From Vulcanimicrobiota bacterium (GTDB taxonomy: Bacteria > Vulcanimicrobiota > JAJTBE01): a stretch of 45,919 nucleotides of DNA. The stretch's first letter is position 1. The number at the start of each line of letters is the position of its first letter. Under the pieces are notes generated by a model, which did not search any database, was not told the DNA's origin, and worked only from the letters and a program-made list of their open reading frames with translations. Positions 1-8,918 of this stretch are shown here, one piece after another. The position numbers were made by a program, and so were the translations under genes. Location of the stretch: positions 1 through 45,919 of the forward strand of contig JAIORV010000030.1 in assembly GCA_021107945.1 (NCBI GenBank), in the 5' to 3' direction.

Positions 1-220
1 CGGGAATAACTGATCTCAAGGCGGCATGATTTTTTGACAGAATGTATATACACCCAAATGAATAAAGAGCTTATAAGAAATTTTACGTTAAGCAAGTTAT
101 ATAATAGTATGTAAAATCCTTCATACACTTGTAATAATCCACCCGATGTTCTATAATATCTTATTGTTCTCAAAAGGTAACTATTCAGCCCCTTTTTGCA
201 GGGGGATTTCCAAGTGGGTT

Positions 221-248
221 TATCGCGGTTAGGAAACCGCTTCTACAT
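221..248 (+). repeat. Small hairpin repeat, copy 1
   Basis: The sequence is TATC, then stem GCGGTT (225-230), loop AGGA, stem AACCGC (235-240), then TTCTACAT. The same layout with a different but still complementary stem occurs at 2227-2253 and 8956-8982, and a degenerate copy lies at 4082-4107. It sits in the 340-base leader before the nucleoside kinase. The rest of bases 1-301 holds no gene that I can see. Confidence 0.6.
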
Positions 249-276
249 ATTTGTTAAAAGTTAACTTCATTTGAAG

Positions 277-307
277 CTCTGCGTCCTCTGCGAACTCTGC
301 GGTGAAT
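277..307 (+). repeat. Interspersed repeat, CTCTGCG...GCGGTGAAT family
   Basis: This is an imperfect run of CTCTGCG-type units ending in GCGGTGAAT. Related sequences in either orientation occur at 2259-2282, 3983-4006, 4219-4250, 13051-13082, 13235-13275, 36844-36868, 37055-37143, 45759-45791 and 45884-45919. The final GTG opens a longer reading frame into the kinase, but there is no ribosome binding site for it. Confidence 0.7.
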
Positions 308-340
308 AATTACCTCACAAGAAATGGAGGATTTTTTTAT

Positions 341-2014
341 ATGGGAGATACCATAAAGATAACTCTTTCGGATAATTCAGTCGTCGAGGTGAAGAAAGGC
401 ACACCATTTATTGAGATTGCAAAAATGGTGAATCCCGATCCTCCCCGTCCAATAATGGGCGCTATTGTCAATAACATGGTCAGGGATTTATGGGAAGTTC
501 CCGATCGTGATTGTAATGTTATATTTATTGATATAAGCAATATAGACGGCAATCGCATTTATTTCCGGGGGCTGAAAATACTTCTCCTTATGGCGGTGGA
601 TCAACTCTTTCCCGATAGAGATATAAAAATTCTTCACTCTCTTGGAGACGGGCTTTTCTGTCGATGGGACGACGGATCTCCCATTAAAAAAAAGGATGTA
701 CATGCCCTTGAAAAAAAGATGAGGGAATTTGTAGAGAGAGATCTTCTGATTGAAAGAAAAGAGATAAACAAGGAAGATGCAATCAAACTTTTTTCGGAGA
801 CCGGCAAAATGGACAAAGTGGGATTGCTGAAATTCCGTCGCAAAAAAACAATAAAAGTATATCTATGTAATGGATACACCGATTATTTTTTCGGCAGACT
901 TCCCCCATACACCGGCGTTTTGAAGAAATTTGAACTTATAACATACTTTCCCGGGCTCATCCTTCGTTTTCCGTCCGTCGGGTGTCCTGATAAAATCTCC
1001 CCATACATCGAACAAAAGAAAGTATCAAGGATATACTCCGAGTACAAGCACTGGGGTGAGATTCTTGAGGTTTCAGATGTAGCTTCACTCAATTCAATTA
1101 TCATGAGAGGAGAAATAAATAATCTTATAAGGGTAGCGGAAGCTCTTCATGAAAAGAAAATCGCAAGGATAGCGGATCTCATAGCGGAGCAGATCAGAAA
1201 TTTAAAGCTAATTCTCATAGCAGGTCCCTCATCGTCCGGCAAGACTACATTCGCCCAGAGACTGGCGGTTCAATTGAGAGTTAACGGCATAAAGCCTGTT
1301 CCCATTTCCCTGGATGATTATTTTGTAGATAAGGAGAAAACTCCCCTTGATAAAAACGGAGATTTTGATTTTGAGCATGTCGAAGCTATTGACATTTCCC
1401 TATTCAACGAGCATCTACAGGCTCTCTTCGTGGGTGAAGAGGTAATGATGCCCCGTTTCGACTTTCGAACGGGCAAAAGAATTGAGAATCATAAGAGCTT
1501 GAAGTTGCATGAAAAGGAAATTTTAATGATTGAGGGTATTCACGCCCTGAACGAGAGATTGACGGAATCCATTTCATCCTCAAACAAATATAAAATATAT
1601 GTCAGCGCGCTCACCCAGTTGAACCTGGATAATCATAACAGAATACCCACAACCGATACAAGGATGGTAAGGCGAATAGTAAGGGACAGCCAGTTCAGGA
1701 ATCACAGCGCAAGAGAGACAATTCGTCAATGGCCCCAGGTTCGAAGAGGCGAGGAAAGGTTTATTTTCCCATTTCAGGAAGATGCCGATGTAATGTTTAA
1801 CTCGGCTCTCGTATATGAGTTGGCCGTATTGAAAAGTTATGTGGAACCGCAGTTATGGGAGATAAACTCCGATGCTCCCGAGTTTGTGGAGGTAAAGCGA
1901 CTTCTGAGTTTTACGAGTAATTTTCTTGAAGTCGGCACAGATGAGATTCCGCCAAATTCAATACTAAGAGAGTTTATAGGGGCGACATGCTTTTTCAGAA
2001 TGGAATTACCATGA
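341..2014 (+). CDS. Nucleoside kinase, uridine kinase-like with N-terminal TGS domain
   Basis: This 557-residue cytoplasmic protein matches the long nucleoside kinases that join a TGS domain (about 1-65), a region like the second additional domain of threonyl-tRNA synthetase (about 75-200, with HSLGDGLFCRW), and a phosphoribulokinase/uridine kinase P-loop domain. The Walker A motif GPSSSGKT is at 295-302 and is followed by the SLDDYF substrate-side motif. The family phosphorylates nucleosides with NTP; the exact substrate cannot be read here. The ATG at 341 is chosen because GGAGG lies just upstream. The reading frame extends back to a GTG at 302, but that lies inside an interspersed repeat. 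The gene stands alone, with repeats on both sides. Confidence 0.85.
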   Translation: MGDTIKITLSDNSVVEVKKGTPFIEIAKMVNPDPPRPIMGAIVNNMVRDLWEVPDRDCNVIFIDISNIDGNRIYFRGLKILLLMAVDQLFPDRDIKILHSLGDGLFCRWDDGSPIKKKDVHALEKKMREFVERDLLIERKEINKEDAIKLFSETGKMDKVGLLKFRRKKTIKVYLCNGYTDYFFGRLPPYTGVLKKFELITYFPGLILRFPSVGCPDKISPYIEQKKVSRIYSEYKHWGEILEVSDVASLNSIIMRGEINNLIRVAEALHEKKIARIADLIAEQIRNLKLILIAGPSSSGKTTFAQRLAVQLRVNGIKPVPISLDDYFVDKEKTPLDKNGDFDFEHVEAIDISLFNEHLQALFVGEEVMMPRFDFRTGKRIENHKSLKLHEKEILMIEGIHALNERLTESISSSNKYKIYVSALTQLNLDNHNRIPTTDTRMVRRIVRDSQFRNHSARETIRQWPQVRRGEERFIFPFQEDADVMFNSALVYELAVLKSYVEPQLWEINSDAPEFVEVKRLLSFTSNFLEVGTDEIPPNSILREFIGATCFFRMELP

Positions 2015-2064
2015 TGGGAAACGGGAAGTGAGAAGCGGGAAATGGGAAATGGGGAATGAGGAAT
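2015..2064 (+). repeat. Purine-rich GGGAA repeat tract after the kinase stop codon
   Basis: A run of GGGAAA/GGGAAGTG-type units starts immediately after the stop codon at 2012-2014. Similar tracts follow the stop codons of the genes ending at 8918 and 33533. The remaining bases up to about 2220 are AT-rich with no gene. Confidence 0.6.
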
Positions 2065-2226
2065 CTATCCCGGTTTCTTATGGAAATTTTTCTTTCTTTA
2101 TACTATAAATTAAGAAAGGATTGAACATCGGTATATTTAAATATATAAAAGGTAGCTATTCAGCCCCTGGAATGCTTGTCATACTACAAAGAGGAATTTA
2201 AATAAACTGCAAATCTGTAAGGGTAT

Positions 2227-2253
2227 TATCGGGGTTGGGAAACCCCTCCTACA
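2227..2253 (+). repeat. Small hairpin repeat, copy 2
   Basis: Same layout as at 221-248: TATC, stem GGGGTT (231-236), loop GGGA, stem AACCCC (241-246), then TCCTACA. Two stem bases differ from copy 1 and both are compensated. A partial copy of the GCGGTGAAT repeat follows at 2259-2282. Confidence 0.6.
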
Positions 2254-2320
2254 AAAATTCTTTGTGGTCTTTGCGGTGAATAGATACTATAAAAGAATAA
2301 TTAAGTTGGCGGAGGCGGAT

Positions 2321-3910
2321 ATGACAAAAATCATAAAAAGTACAATTGTAGATATAAGCAAATTGAGAAATGCTATCGATTCAAAAGAACTTCTTTTCCT
2401 CCTCAGAAAAAATGTTGATAGTGAGTTATTGAAGTCCATTGATATTTTTTTATACAGTGAAGATCTCAACTCATTTTATTTTCCTCCGAATACATTTGGA
2501 AAACCTGACGAGGAATTCCGGATGAAATTTATGGAATTTACTAATATGCCACATAATATTCCCAATAAAGAGGGAGTCCATAGACAATCATCAGAAGAAT
2601 TGAGTCTTGGAATCGACAAAAGAAGATTCGACATGATTCCGGAAAAATTCAAAGATGTTTTCACAGGTTTTACAACGTATCTGGAGGAAAAAGAGTATAA
2701 TTCTATCTTTATTCCACTGAGTTTTAAAAACCAATTTCTTGGATTTCTACTCATAATTTTGAACGATGAATACAGATCCAATTATTTGATGCAGTTAATT
2801 GATTTCCTGACTAATACTTGCGAAGATATCCTTTATCTTCAGATGAAAGAATGGCAGATAGAAAGATATATGCTTGAGTGCCAGAACGCTCAGAAAAGCC
2901 TGATGAAATCAGAGAATATTAAGCTGATTGGCGAGATGACCGGTGGAATCACGCATGAATTCAACAATATTTTCACCGGTATTATGGGATTTTCTCAACT
3001 TATCCAGATGACATCTTTCGATAAAGATGTAAGAGAATCAATTGATGAGATACTCAAGGTAGCAAGAGAGGGCAAGGCAGAGATTGACTTCCTTCAGAAG
3101 ACAAAGAGAATTGATCCCGAGGAGACACCTTTGCCTGTTAATGTTTTTCAATTGGTACGTGATTCTGCAAATAGTATGAGACATTTAATTCTTTCTCTTT
3201 TCCCGGATAAAAGTCCTGATGATATCTTCCAGATTGAGTTTCAGGAATTGCGTCCCGTTTCATTCCCCAAAACACACCTGAAACAATTCTTTTCGATGAT
3301 ATTTGCGGGTCTCTTGAAAAAGAAAATTGACCTTATAAAAATAAAAGGAAAAAGAGAAGATGAGGGATTCATAATTGAGATGGAATACAGCAGAATATCC
3401 CAGGCTGAAAGTAAGCTTCCCGTTAACTCGAAGACTTCATCTGATTTTCCGGAAAGTCTGATTCTTCACAACTTGTCTTCGCGTCTGGGCTTCAATTTAA
3501 TATTAAAACCCGGAAAAATTCGTCTCATATTCAGACACGATAAAAATAAAGATTATGATATTGTTAAATTGCAGGGCAATAAAGTACTTCTTTTCGAGAG
3601 AAATCCCTCCGTATTAAGAATGTTTCATATGTTTTTTAATACCTTTGGTATCGATGCCAAAGAGATTGAAACCCTCCCGGATCTTGAGGAAGTAATGAAA
3701 AATCGAATATCGGATTATGATTGTCTTCTTCTGGATGTAAGCGCGTACCCCGTAATAGAGAAGTTGTCGTTACCTGACGATCATCCTCCGATAATCCTTA
3801 CAAGTGCCTGGGGTGAATACCTGGACATCAAGTCAATTGACGAGAAAAAAATCAACAGAATTCTCCCGAAACCTTTTAACTTTGAAAATATATTGGAAGT
3901 TTTCAATTAA
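2321..3910 (+). CDS. Hybrid histidine kinase-like protein with degenerate ATPase domain
   Basis: This 529-residue soluble protein has three regions. An N-terminal sensor-like region (about 1-180) is perhaps GAF-related. A HisKA-type dimerisation helix follows, with GEMTGGITHEFNN and candidate phospho-His 212. A C-terminal receiver-like domain (about 425-529) has Asp472 in LLLDVSA, then LTSAW and the ILPKPF lysine. Between them, where a HATPase domain should be, I find no N-box asparagine and no DxGxG motif, so ATP binding is doubtful. The receiver also starts LLFERNP rather than with the usual acidic pair. It is probably a signalling protein that no longer autophosphorylates. The ATG at 2321 follows GGAGG by 5 bases; the frame extends to 2264 only through a repeat. 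No cognate regulator is adjacent. Confidence 0.7.
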   Translation: MTKIIKSTIVDISKLRNAIDSKELLFLLRKNVDSELLKSIDIFLYSEDLNSFYFPPNTFGKPDEEFRMKFMEFTNMPHNIPNKEGVHRQSSEELSLGIDKRRFDMIPEKFKDVFTGFTTYLEEKEYNSIFIPLSFKNQFLGFLLIILNDEYRSNYLMQLIDFLTNTCEDILYLQMKEWQIERYMLECQNAQKSLMKSENIKLIGEMTGGITHEFNNIFTGIMGFSQLIQMTSFDKDVRESIDEILKVAREGKAEIDFLQKTKRIDPEETPLPVNVFQLVRDSANSMRHLILSLFPDKSPDDIFQIEFQELRPVSFPKTHLKQFFSMIFAGLLKKKIDLIKIKGKREDEGFIIEMEYSRISQAESKLPVNSKTSSDFPESLILHNLSSRLGFNLILKPGKIRLIFRHDKNKDYDIVKLQGNKVLLFERNPSVLRMFHMFFNTFGIDAKEIETLPDLEEVMKNRISDYDCLLLDVSAYPVIEKLSLPDDHPPIILTSAWGEYLDIKSIDEKKINRILPKPFNFENILEVFN

Positions 3911-4400
3911 GCTATTTTCAGAAAATGACGAAAACAAACTTTCAGTTAGAACTCCCGCAATAGAGATGTTTCAGGGCAACTATTCACCGCAGAGATCGCG
4001 GAGAGAAGAAAAAGTATTTATTCAGACCACCCCAGGATTTGGGTGGAGGCCGGTCTCCCGACCAGCCTGGAAATGGTATAAAATCGAGACTGGAAGCCTC
4101 TTCTACAGTGAGGGGTCTGAACAGTTACAAGAAAAAGAGGAGAACTTTCAGATAATTTAATTTTCATACTTAAAAATCGGTATTCAGAATTTAATGAATG
4201 GCAGACAATGCTTCTAATCCTCTGCGTCCTCAGCGTACTTTGCTGTGAAAAACGATGGGGGCTTAACAGTTAGTTTCAGGTAAAAATAACGGGCAATATT
4301 TAGCGGAAACAACCTAATCGTGAAAAGGATTTGGCAAAGTAAAGGAATACGGTTTTGTTTGTTGAAAATCAAATTTCCAGGATATTTTAGGTAGGGAGAT
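3911..4400. repeat. Gene-free gap filled with repeat fragments
   Basis: There is no convincing gene in these 490 bases. The gap holds a TTCACCGCAGAG-type copy (3983-4006) and a GC-rich inverted segment around 4031-4075 that could be a minus-strand hairpin copy with a GGGA loop. A degenerate plus-strand hairpin copy lies at 4082-4107 (stem GAGACT/AGCCTC with one mismatch, then TTCTACA). A CTCTGCGTCCTC-type copy is at 4219-4250. Confidence 0.55.
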
Positions 4401-4958
4401 GTGATTTTGATAGAGACTCGAGATCGTCTGATTTGTTTCTTTATGACTCCCATAAATTTTTTCAAGGAAGTCGAGCCTCGATATGCAGAAAGCACAATAT
4501 GGGCAATGTCAATCACATTTTTGCATGCATTATTGATTTTTTTATTGGGTGTAAGAGACATCAGGTTACTTATATTTCTACCGATTCAGATGATTCTCGC
4601 CATTCTGGTTTTCAGTTTTATTGTTTTTATGACAATGAAATTCTTTGTCAGGGATGCGGCTTTCGGACTTGTCTATAGGATAACGGCATATGCATATACC
4701 ATGATGCTTACTGTTCATCTTCTTATATATCCGTTAATCTGGCTCCCCGACAAGCTTATATTTCTGATCCTCCTGATATTTTTCGGGGGATTCATAATAT
4801 CCGGATACCTTGCAACAACAGGACTTGCCTACAGATTGAAAGAAAAACCGATAAAGATATTTTTGGCAATATTTCTGGCGTTTCTATTATGTACCGTTCT
4901 GAATTTGCAAGTAAATTTCTGCAAAATTTTTTCCTTTTACCATGGATTGAGAGGTTAA
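4401..4958 (+). CDS. Yip1-like multi-pass membrane protein
   Basis: This integral membrane protein of about 185 residues has around five hydrophobic segments and a short cytoplasmic N-terminus containing the TPxNFFKEVE signature typical of bacterial Yip1-domain proteins. The family has no settled biochemical role in bacteria. Start choice is uncertain: GTG at 4401 is very close to the GGGAG at 4394-4398, while the in-frame TTG at 4407 has better spacing. The stop lies 5 bases before the methyltransferase start, so the two are probably co-transcribed. Confidence 0.65.
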   Translation: MILIETRDRLICFFMTPINFFKEVEPRYAESTIWAMSITFLHALLIFLLGVRDIRLLIFLPIQMILAILVFSFIVFMTMKFFVRDAAFGLVYRITAYAYTMMLTVHLLIYPLIWLPDKLIFLILLIFFGGFIISGYLATTGLAYRLKEKPIKIFLAIFLAFLLCTVLNLQVNFCKIFSFYHGLRG

Positions 4959-4963
4959 TAAGA

Positions 4964-5815
4964 ATGAATAATGATTTGGTTGTAAAATTAAAAGATATAT
5001 TCCAGTGCCCTGACACAAAAGAAGAATTGATGTATGTGACAAAGGGAGCGAGTGAAGGCGAATTTATCAATAAATTTGAAACAAAATTCCAAACTATGAG
5101 AGGGTTTGTTGATTTTGTAGGACACGGCTCGGCCAAGAGAGTGACCAAAAGGATTTCCTCCAATAAGGAGCAGACTTTCGCCGATCTTTATGAAGACTTC
5201 CTGGGAGCAAAGAACTGGAAGAGTAAAACTTTCAACTCCATTGCATGGGGAATCAGCTTGAACCCTGATCTTTTCACAAAACCCATGAAAGTATTTCTCA
5301 CGGAAGTTCAAGAGGGAATGGTTCTGGATATTCCCGTTGTTTCAGGTATCATATCGACACCGGTTTACATGGACTTTCGCCGGATGACATTTGTGGCGGT
5401 CGGGTATTCTTCCGACTGTCTTCAAAAAGCCCATGGTCGTCTTGCAGGGAAGGATGTTGACAATACAATTCTTATACAGGGAGAAGCTCACAAGCTTCCC
5501 CTCAGGGATGGAACCTTTGACACCGCCACTTCATTTGGTGGAATTAATTTTATAAAGAATTATTCCGGGGCTTTCAAGGAAATCTTTCGAGTTTTGAAAA
5601 AAGGTGCCAAATTCACCGGCGTAGCTTATGTGAGGGGAATAAAGAACCTTACGGATACAATAGTTGACAAGTTGTTACTGCCAAAAAACTATTTCAACTC
5701 TGTATTCACAAAGGATGAGCTTCAAAAGGCACTGGCCGCCGCAGGTTTCTCAAATATTTCCATTTCCAGATTTGAAAGTGACACACTGGTCATAGTGACT
5801 GCAACCAAAACATAG
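4964..5815 (+). CDS. Class I SAM-dependent methyltransferase
   Basis: This 283-residue cytoplasmic protein is of the Methyltransf_11 type. Motif I reads VLDIPVVSG (starting near residue 120; the usual GxGxG is altered). The later motif LPLRDGTFDTA matches the family's motif IV region, and EIFRVLKKGA is the usual post-motif. The first 60 residues resemble the small Trm112/RlmA-like leader, but only one cysteine is left. The substrate is unknown. The ATG at 4964 follows a GAGG site and lies just beyond the preceding stop, so it likely shares a transcript with the Yip1-like gene. Confidence 0.75.
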   Translation: MNNDLVVKLKDIFQCPDTKEELMYVTKGASEGEFINKFETKFQTMRGFVDFVGHGSAKRVTKRISSNKEQTFADLYEDFLGAKNWKSKTFNSIAWGISLNPDLFTKPMKVFLTEVQEGMVLDIPVVSGIISTPVYMDFRRMTFVAVGYSSDCLQKAHGRLAGKDVDNTILIQGEAHKLPLRDGTFDTATSFGGINFIKNYSGAFKEIFRVLKKGAKFTGVAYVRGIKNLTDTIVDKLLLPKNYFNSVFTKDELQKALAAAGFSNISISRFESDTLVIVTATKT

Positions 5816-5867
5816 CAAATTCTCAACTTACTTGATTTCACAATTCTTATCGGGGAGTGTTTTATTG

Positions 5868-6659
5868 ATGACAAGACGGGATGGAGAGATTTCCTGTCCA
5901 AACTGCGAAACAAAAATACCGCTAAAATTTTCTAAGAAAGACGGTATTCAGTGTAAAAAATGTTATAACTGGATACCTAGTTTTGATATCGATAAATTAC
6001 TCATTAGAGAGCAAGAATTAATTGTTGTGGGAGAGCCGATAAAACAGGAAGTAAATAGAGAGACTATCTGTCCTGAATGTAAAGCGATTATTAATTTTAC
6101 AAACACTGTTGACGGCGGGGTTATGTGTAAAAAATGCTATTCATGGGTCACTCCTGAAGAAGAAGTAAAGACAATCAAGAGTCAACCCCCTGTTAAAAAG
6201 TTAATAGAATCGGTTCCCACTCATAAAATTGAAAGGCCTTTCATTATTGGGAAAAAACTTGAAGACCTCCCGGAACATGAGAAAATAATTCCCATCATCC
6301 CCATTTCTGGGAATGATATTATTGACGACACAGAATTAACTCAACAACAACCTGATTCAATCCAATCTTCCGGAGATGAACCCGATAGCTGGGATAAGCC
6401 AAAATCCAGAACCAAAACTGATACCCCGCAAAAAATGGCAGGGAAGCCTGTCGGTGATAAAAAGAAGATGAGAAACCTCTTTCGCTCGCACACATTTGAT
6501 ATAAAAAGAATTATCGGTAAAAGACCGGAAAGCAAGAAACTTCCCCCGCGGGAGGATACAACCACAATGGATGTTTCCACAAATAAAAGAGAGCGGGCTC
6601 AGATACAGATTTCACCAAATAAAAGCGAAAATGTGGAAGATAAAGATACTGCAAGTTAA
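5868..6659 (+). CDS. Double zinc-ribbon protein with long charged tail
   Basis: This 263-residue protein has two near-identical zinc ribbons: Cys10/13 with Cys29/32, and Cys68/71 with Cys87/90. Each is followed by an aromatic Y-N/S-W motif. The remaining 170 residues are charged and proline-rich and look disordered, with no membrane segment. Zinc binding is well supported, but I do not recognise the family or function. A GGGGAG at 5851-5856 serves either the ATG at 5868 or a TTG three bases earlier. It lies 52 bases after the methyltransferase and may be the third gene of that transcript. Confidence 0.65.
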   Translation: MTRRDGEISCPNCETKIPLKFSKKDGIQCKKCYNWIPSFDIDKLLIREQELIVVGEPIKQEVNRETICPECKAIINFTNTVDGGVMCKKCYSWVTPEEEVKTIKSQPPVKKLIESVPTHKIERPFIIGKKLEDLPEHEKIIPIIPISGNDIIDDTELTQQQPDSIQSSGDEPDSWDKPKSRTKTDTPQKMAGKPVGDKKKMRNLFRSHTFDIKRIIGKRPESKKLPPREDTTTMDVSTNKRERAQIQISPNKSENVEDKDTAS

Positions 6660-6681
6660 CAAATTTTTAATATTATATTGT

Positions 6682-6709
6682 TGATATCACGATTACTATA
6701 GTGATATCA
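6682..6709. promoter_or_regulatory. Perfect 9-bp dyad, candidate operator
   Basis: The half-sites TGATATCAC (6682-6690) and GTGATATCA (6701-6709) are perfect inverted repeats separated by 10 bases. They lie in the AT-rich 204-base gap before the metalloprotease-like gene. The geometry suits a dimeric helix-turn-helix regulator, but no regulator gene is adjacent and no clear promoter can be assigned. Confidence 0.35.
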
Positions 6710-6863
6710 TATATACAAAGCGATTTATATATATATTGTAAAAACATGTATTCAATCATTTTTTTCTTAAATTGTTGTATTAACGTTATGCTGGGGGTGG
6801 TTGCTCTCGGCTACTCAGGTTGAATATATACAAAGAGTATGTCTTTTGAAAGAAGGTTTCAAA

Positions 6864-8918
6864 ATGGATAAAATACACTCACATTTAAAGCCGGCCGATC
6901 TTCATTCACCTCATATTAAAAAGCCGGTTGCTACAAAGACGAAAAAAACAGAAGCTTCAAACATAAATAAAGAAAGCTCTCCTCTTGAGCCTGTTGATAC
7001 AGCGGAAACAACCCGGCAAGAGAGAATCAAGATTTTCATCGATAAAGCAGGGATGAATATAAATGAATTCGTAGAAATAGGGACATCAGCTTTTGTCGGT
7101 GAGATTGTGGGATCAGCCGTAGCATTTGCGGCAATAGGTGGGATTTTACCCGTGGCAATCGGTGGAGGCCTTGGCGCAGGCGCAGGTATGCTGCTTCATA
7201 AGTCAGGTTGGGATAAAAAAATCGGCAGGGCGATTGCAACAGGTATGGGTTATGCACTTACCCCGCTTGTGCTTGCCGGTAGAGCTGTAAAAATGGGAGT
7301 GGGAAGATTAATTGATGCTCTGAAGCCTTCAAAGAAAGAAAATAAAGAAGACTTGGCTATAGCTAAAAAGGGAGAAGATAAAACTGCAGGAACTACAGAA
7401 AAAGGTGGTATGAAAGCCGTCCGATCAGAGGGAGGAATAATAGCGGAAGAAGGCGCGGCAAAAGCAATCGAAGGAGAGAAAGAAAAAGATATAAAGAAGG
7501 GGATACTCTCAACTGTCGGAAAGGGGTTCGGCACTGTCGCAAAGGCACTTCGAGCGATCCCCAAGTTTGTTTACCCCTCAATTGTAAATGCAACTCCGGT
7601 GGAAGAAGCGATGATTATGGAAACACTTGATACATTGCCTCTCCGGACCGTTACAAGCACAAATACAATCACCATAAATCCCAATCTTGCAAAGGATATG
7701 TCGGCATCGGGACTTGCAAGGGATCTTATTTTTGACAAACCCATCGAGCTTGACAAGGGATACGCCGCTGTTGAAGGATTCAACAAGGAAGTGCTGATTC
7801 ATGAATTGGGACACACGAGAGATTTTTCCGAATTACCCATTCCCATGTTGGGCGAAAGTACTACAGGACCGTGGGGTAAGGAACCCTATGTTTTTGACCC
7901 GCAAATTGATATCCCCGGAGAGCCTACATACGCTTCCACGAACCGCTGGGAAGACTTCGCCCAGAGCCATCAATTCTATCATACGAAACCCGATCAGTTA
8001 AAAGCTGTATCACTGGAAAAATTTGAAGCTATGGATAAACTTCATGATCCCACATTATATGACAAGATAATGGATAGATCAGGCATAAGAGAGTTTGGCA
8101 AGAAGGTAGCAAAGTTTATCGACAAGGTTCCCCATTTGCGTATTGCTCTTAATGTTCTCGGGACAATAATGGGTCCCATCGAAATGAAAATCGGTGCGGA
8201 CAAGCTCCAGGACGGCATAAAAGAAGCGAATCTCACGAAGAAATATGAAGGCAAAATGCACCTTTCGCAGGGAATAGCATTCAGTTCAAAGGTATTTGCT
8301 CCTGTAGGACTGGGAATCGCCCTCTCAAAATTCATTGTGGATAGAAAGCTCAAGAAGGGCAAATGGACAATAGAGCAAGCTGAAAGTTTTGCAAACAAGG
8401 TAGTAGCGGGCATGACAGGTCCTCTGGGCATGGTCTATCTGGCCGCCACGAAAGAGATGCTGAAGACCCCCGAAGGGCAAAATTTCGATGATTTTAAATA
8501 CCAGGAGAGAAAACCCGAGGGATTCAAAGAAAAGCTTAGCAAAAGTCTGGGAATAAGACATTTCACCGCTCAGGAAGTTGGTACAAACAGAAAACTGGAT
8601 ACAGATGAAGCCAAACTCACAAAAGGCGACAAGATATTTATGGCCAAGGTAGGCGGAGGCACTATCCTTGGTGGCGTGGCAGGAACCGTAGCGGGATATA
8701 CAGGCGGCACATTTGCAGGAGCGGCACTGGGCGGCCTCGTCGGCGGTCCCGTCGGAGCTTTAATTGGCGGATTACTGGGAAAAGTTGCAGGTACAATGTA
8801 TCTGTCATACCAGGGAGGAAAAGTCGGAGCAAAGCTTGGAAGACTCCTTGACAAAGAATCAAGAAACGCAAAAATAAAGATGGCAAAAGGGAAAATAGAA
8901 ATGGCGAAAGGGAAGTGA
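6864..8918 (+). CDS. HELGH metalloprotease-like protein with two glycine-zipper blocks
   Basis: This 684-residue protein has a polar N-terminal tail (1-70), then a Gly/Ala-rich hydrophobic block (about 73-111) and a lysine-rich linker. A central domain carries HELGH (313-317), with a possible third zinc ligand in WEDFA at Glu363. A second, longer glycine-zipper block (about 596-646) lies near the C-terminus. An HExGH motif followed by E-D-F-A is reminiscent of lethal-factor-like (ATLF) gluzincins. Glycine zippers occur in proteins that insert in or cross membranes. There is no signal peptide. The ATG at 6864 has AGAAGG 7 bases upstream; a TTG at 6801 is possible. An effector or toxin role is inference; a structural or cell-envelope protease is the alternative. 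Confidence 0.55.
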   Translation: MDKIHSHLKPADLHSPHIKKPVATKTKKTEASNINKESSPLEPVDTAETTRQERIKIFIDKAGMNINEFVEIGTSAFVGEIVGSAVAFAAIGGILPVAIGGGLGAGAGMLLHKSGWDKKIGRAIATGMGYALTPLVLAGRAVKMGVGRLIDALKPSKKENKEDLAIAKKGEDKTAGTTEKGGMKAVRSEGGIIAEEGAAKAIEGEKEKDIKKGILSTVGKGFGTVAKALRAIPKFVYPSIVNATPVEEAMIMETLDTLPLRTVTSTNTITINPNLAKDMSASGLARDLIFDKPIELDKGYAAVEGFNKEVLIHELGHTRDFSELPIPMLGESTTGPWGKEPYVFDPQIDIPGEPTYASTNRWEDFAQSHQFYHTKPDQLKAVSLEKFEAMDKLHDPTLYDKIMDRSGIREFGKKVAKFIDKVPHLRIALNVLGTIMGPIEMKIGADKLQDGIKEANLTKKYEGKMHLSQGIAFSSKVFAPVGLGIALSKFIVDRKLKKGKWTIEQAESFANKVVAGMTGPLGMVYLAATKEMLKTPEGQNFDDFKYQERKPEGFKEKLSKSLGIRHFTAQEVGTNRKLDTDEAKLTKGDKIFMAKVGGGTILGGVAGTVAGYTGGTFAGAALGGLVGGPVGALIGGLLGKVAGTMYLSYQGGKVGAKLGRLLDKESRNAKIKMAKGKIEMAKGK

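Noticed and set aside
1-62. Sigma70 promoter starting at TTGACA 34-39
   Set aside because: No -10-like hexamer lies at the correct 16-18 base spacing.
3804-4160. 118-residue plus-strand reading frame
   Set aside because: It overlaps the end of the histidine kinase gene in another frame and then runs through interspersed repeat sequence; no ribosome site and no protein-like composition.
4214-4561. 115-residue minus-strand reading frame
   Set aside because: It is opposite the Yip1-like gene and a repeat copy; it lacks a ribosome site and family resemblance.
8042-8854. Minus-strand open frames of 94 and 129 residues
   Set aside because: They are complements of the Gly/Ala-rich coding sequence of the metalloprotease-like gene, giving Pro/Ala-rich translations; shadows.
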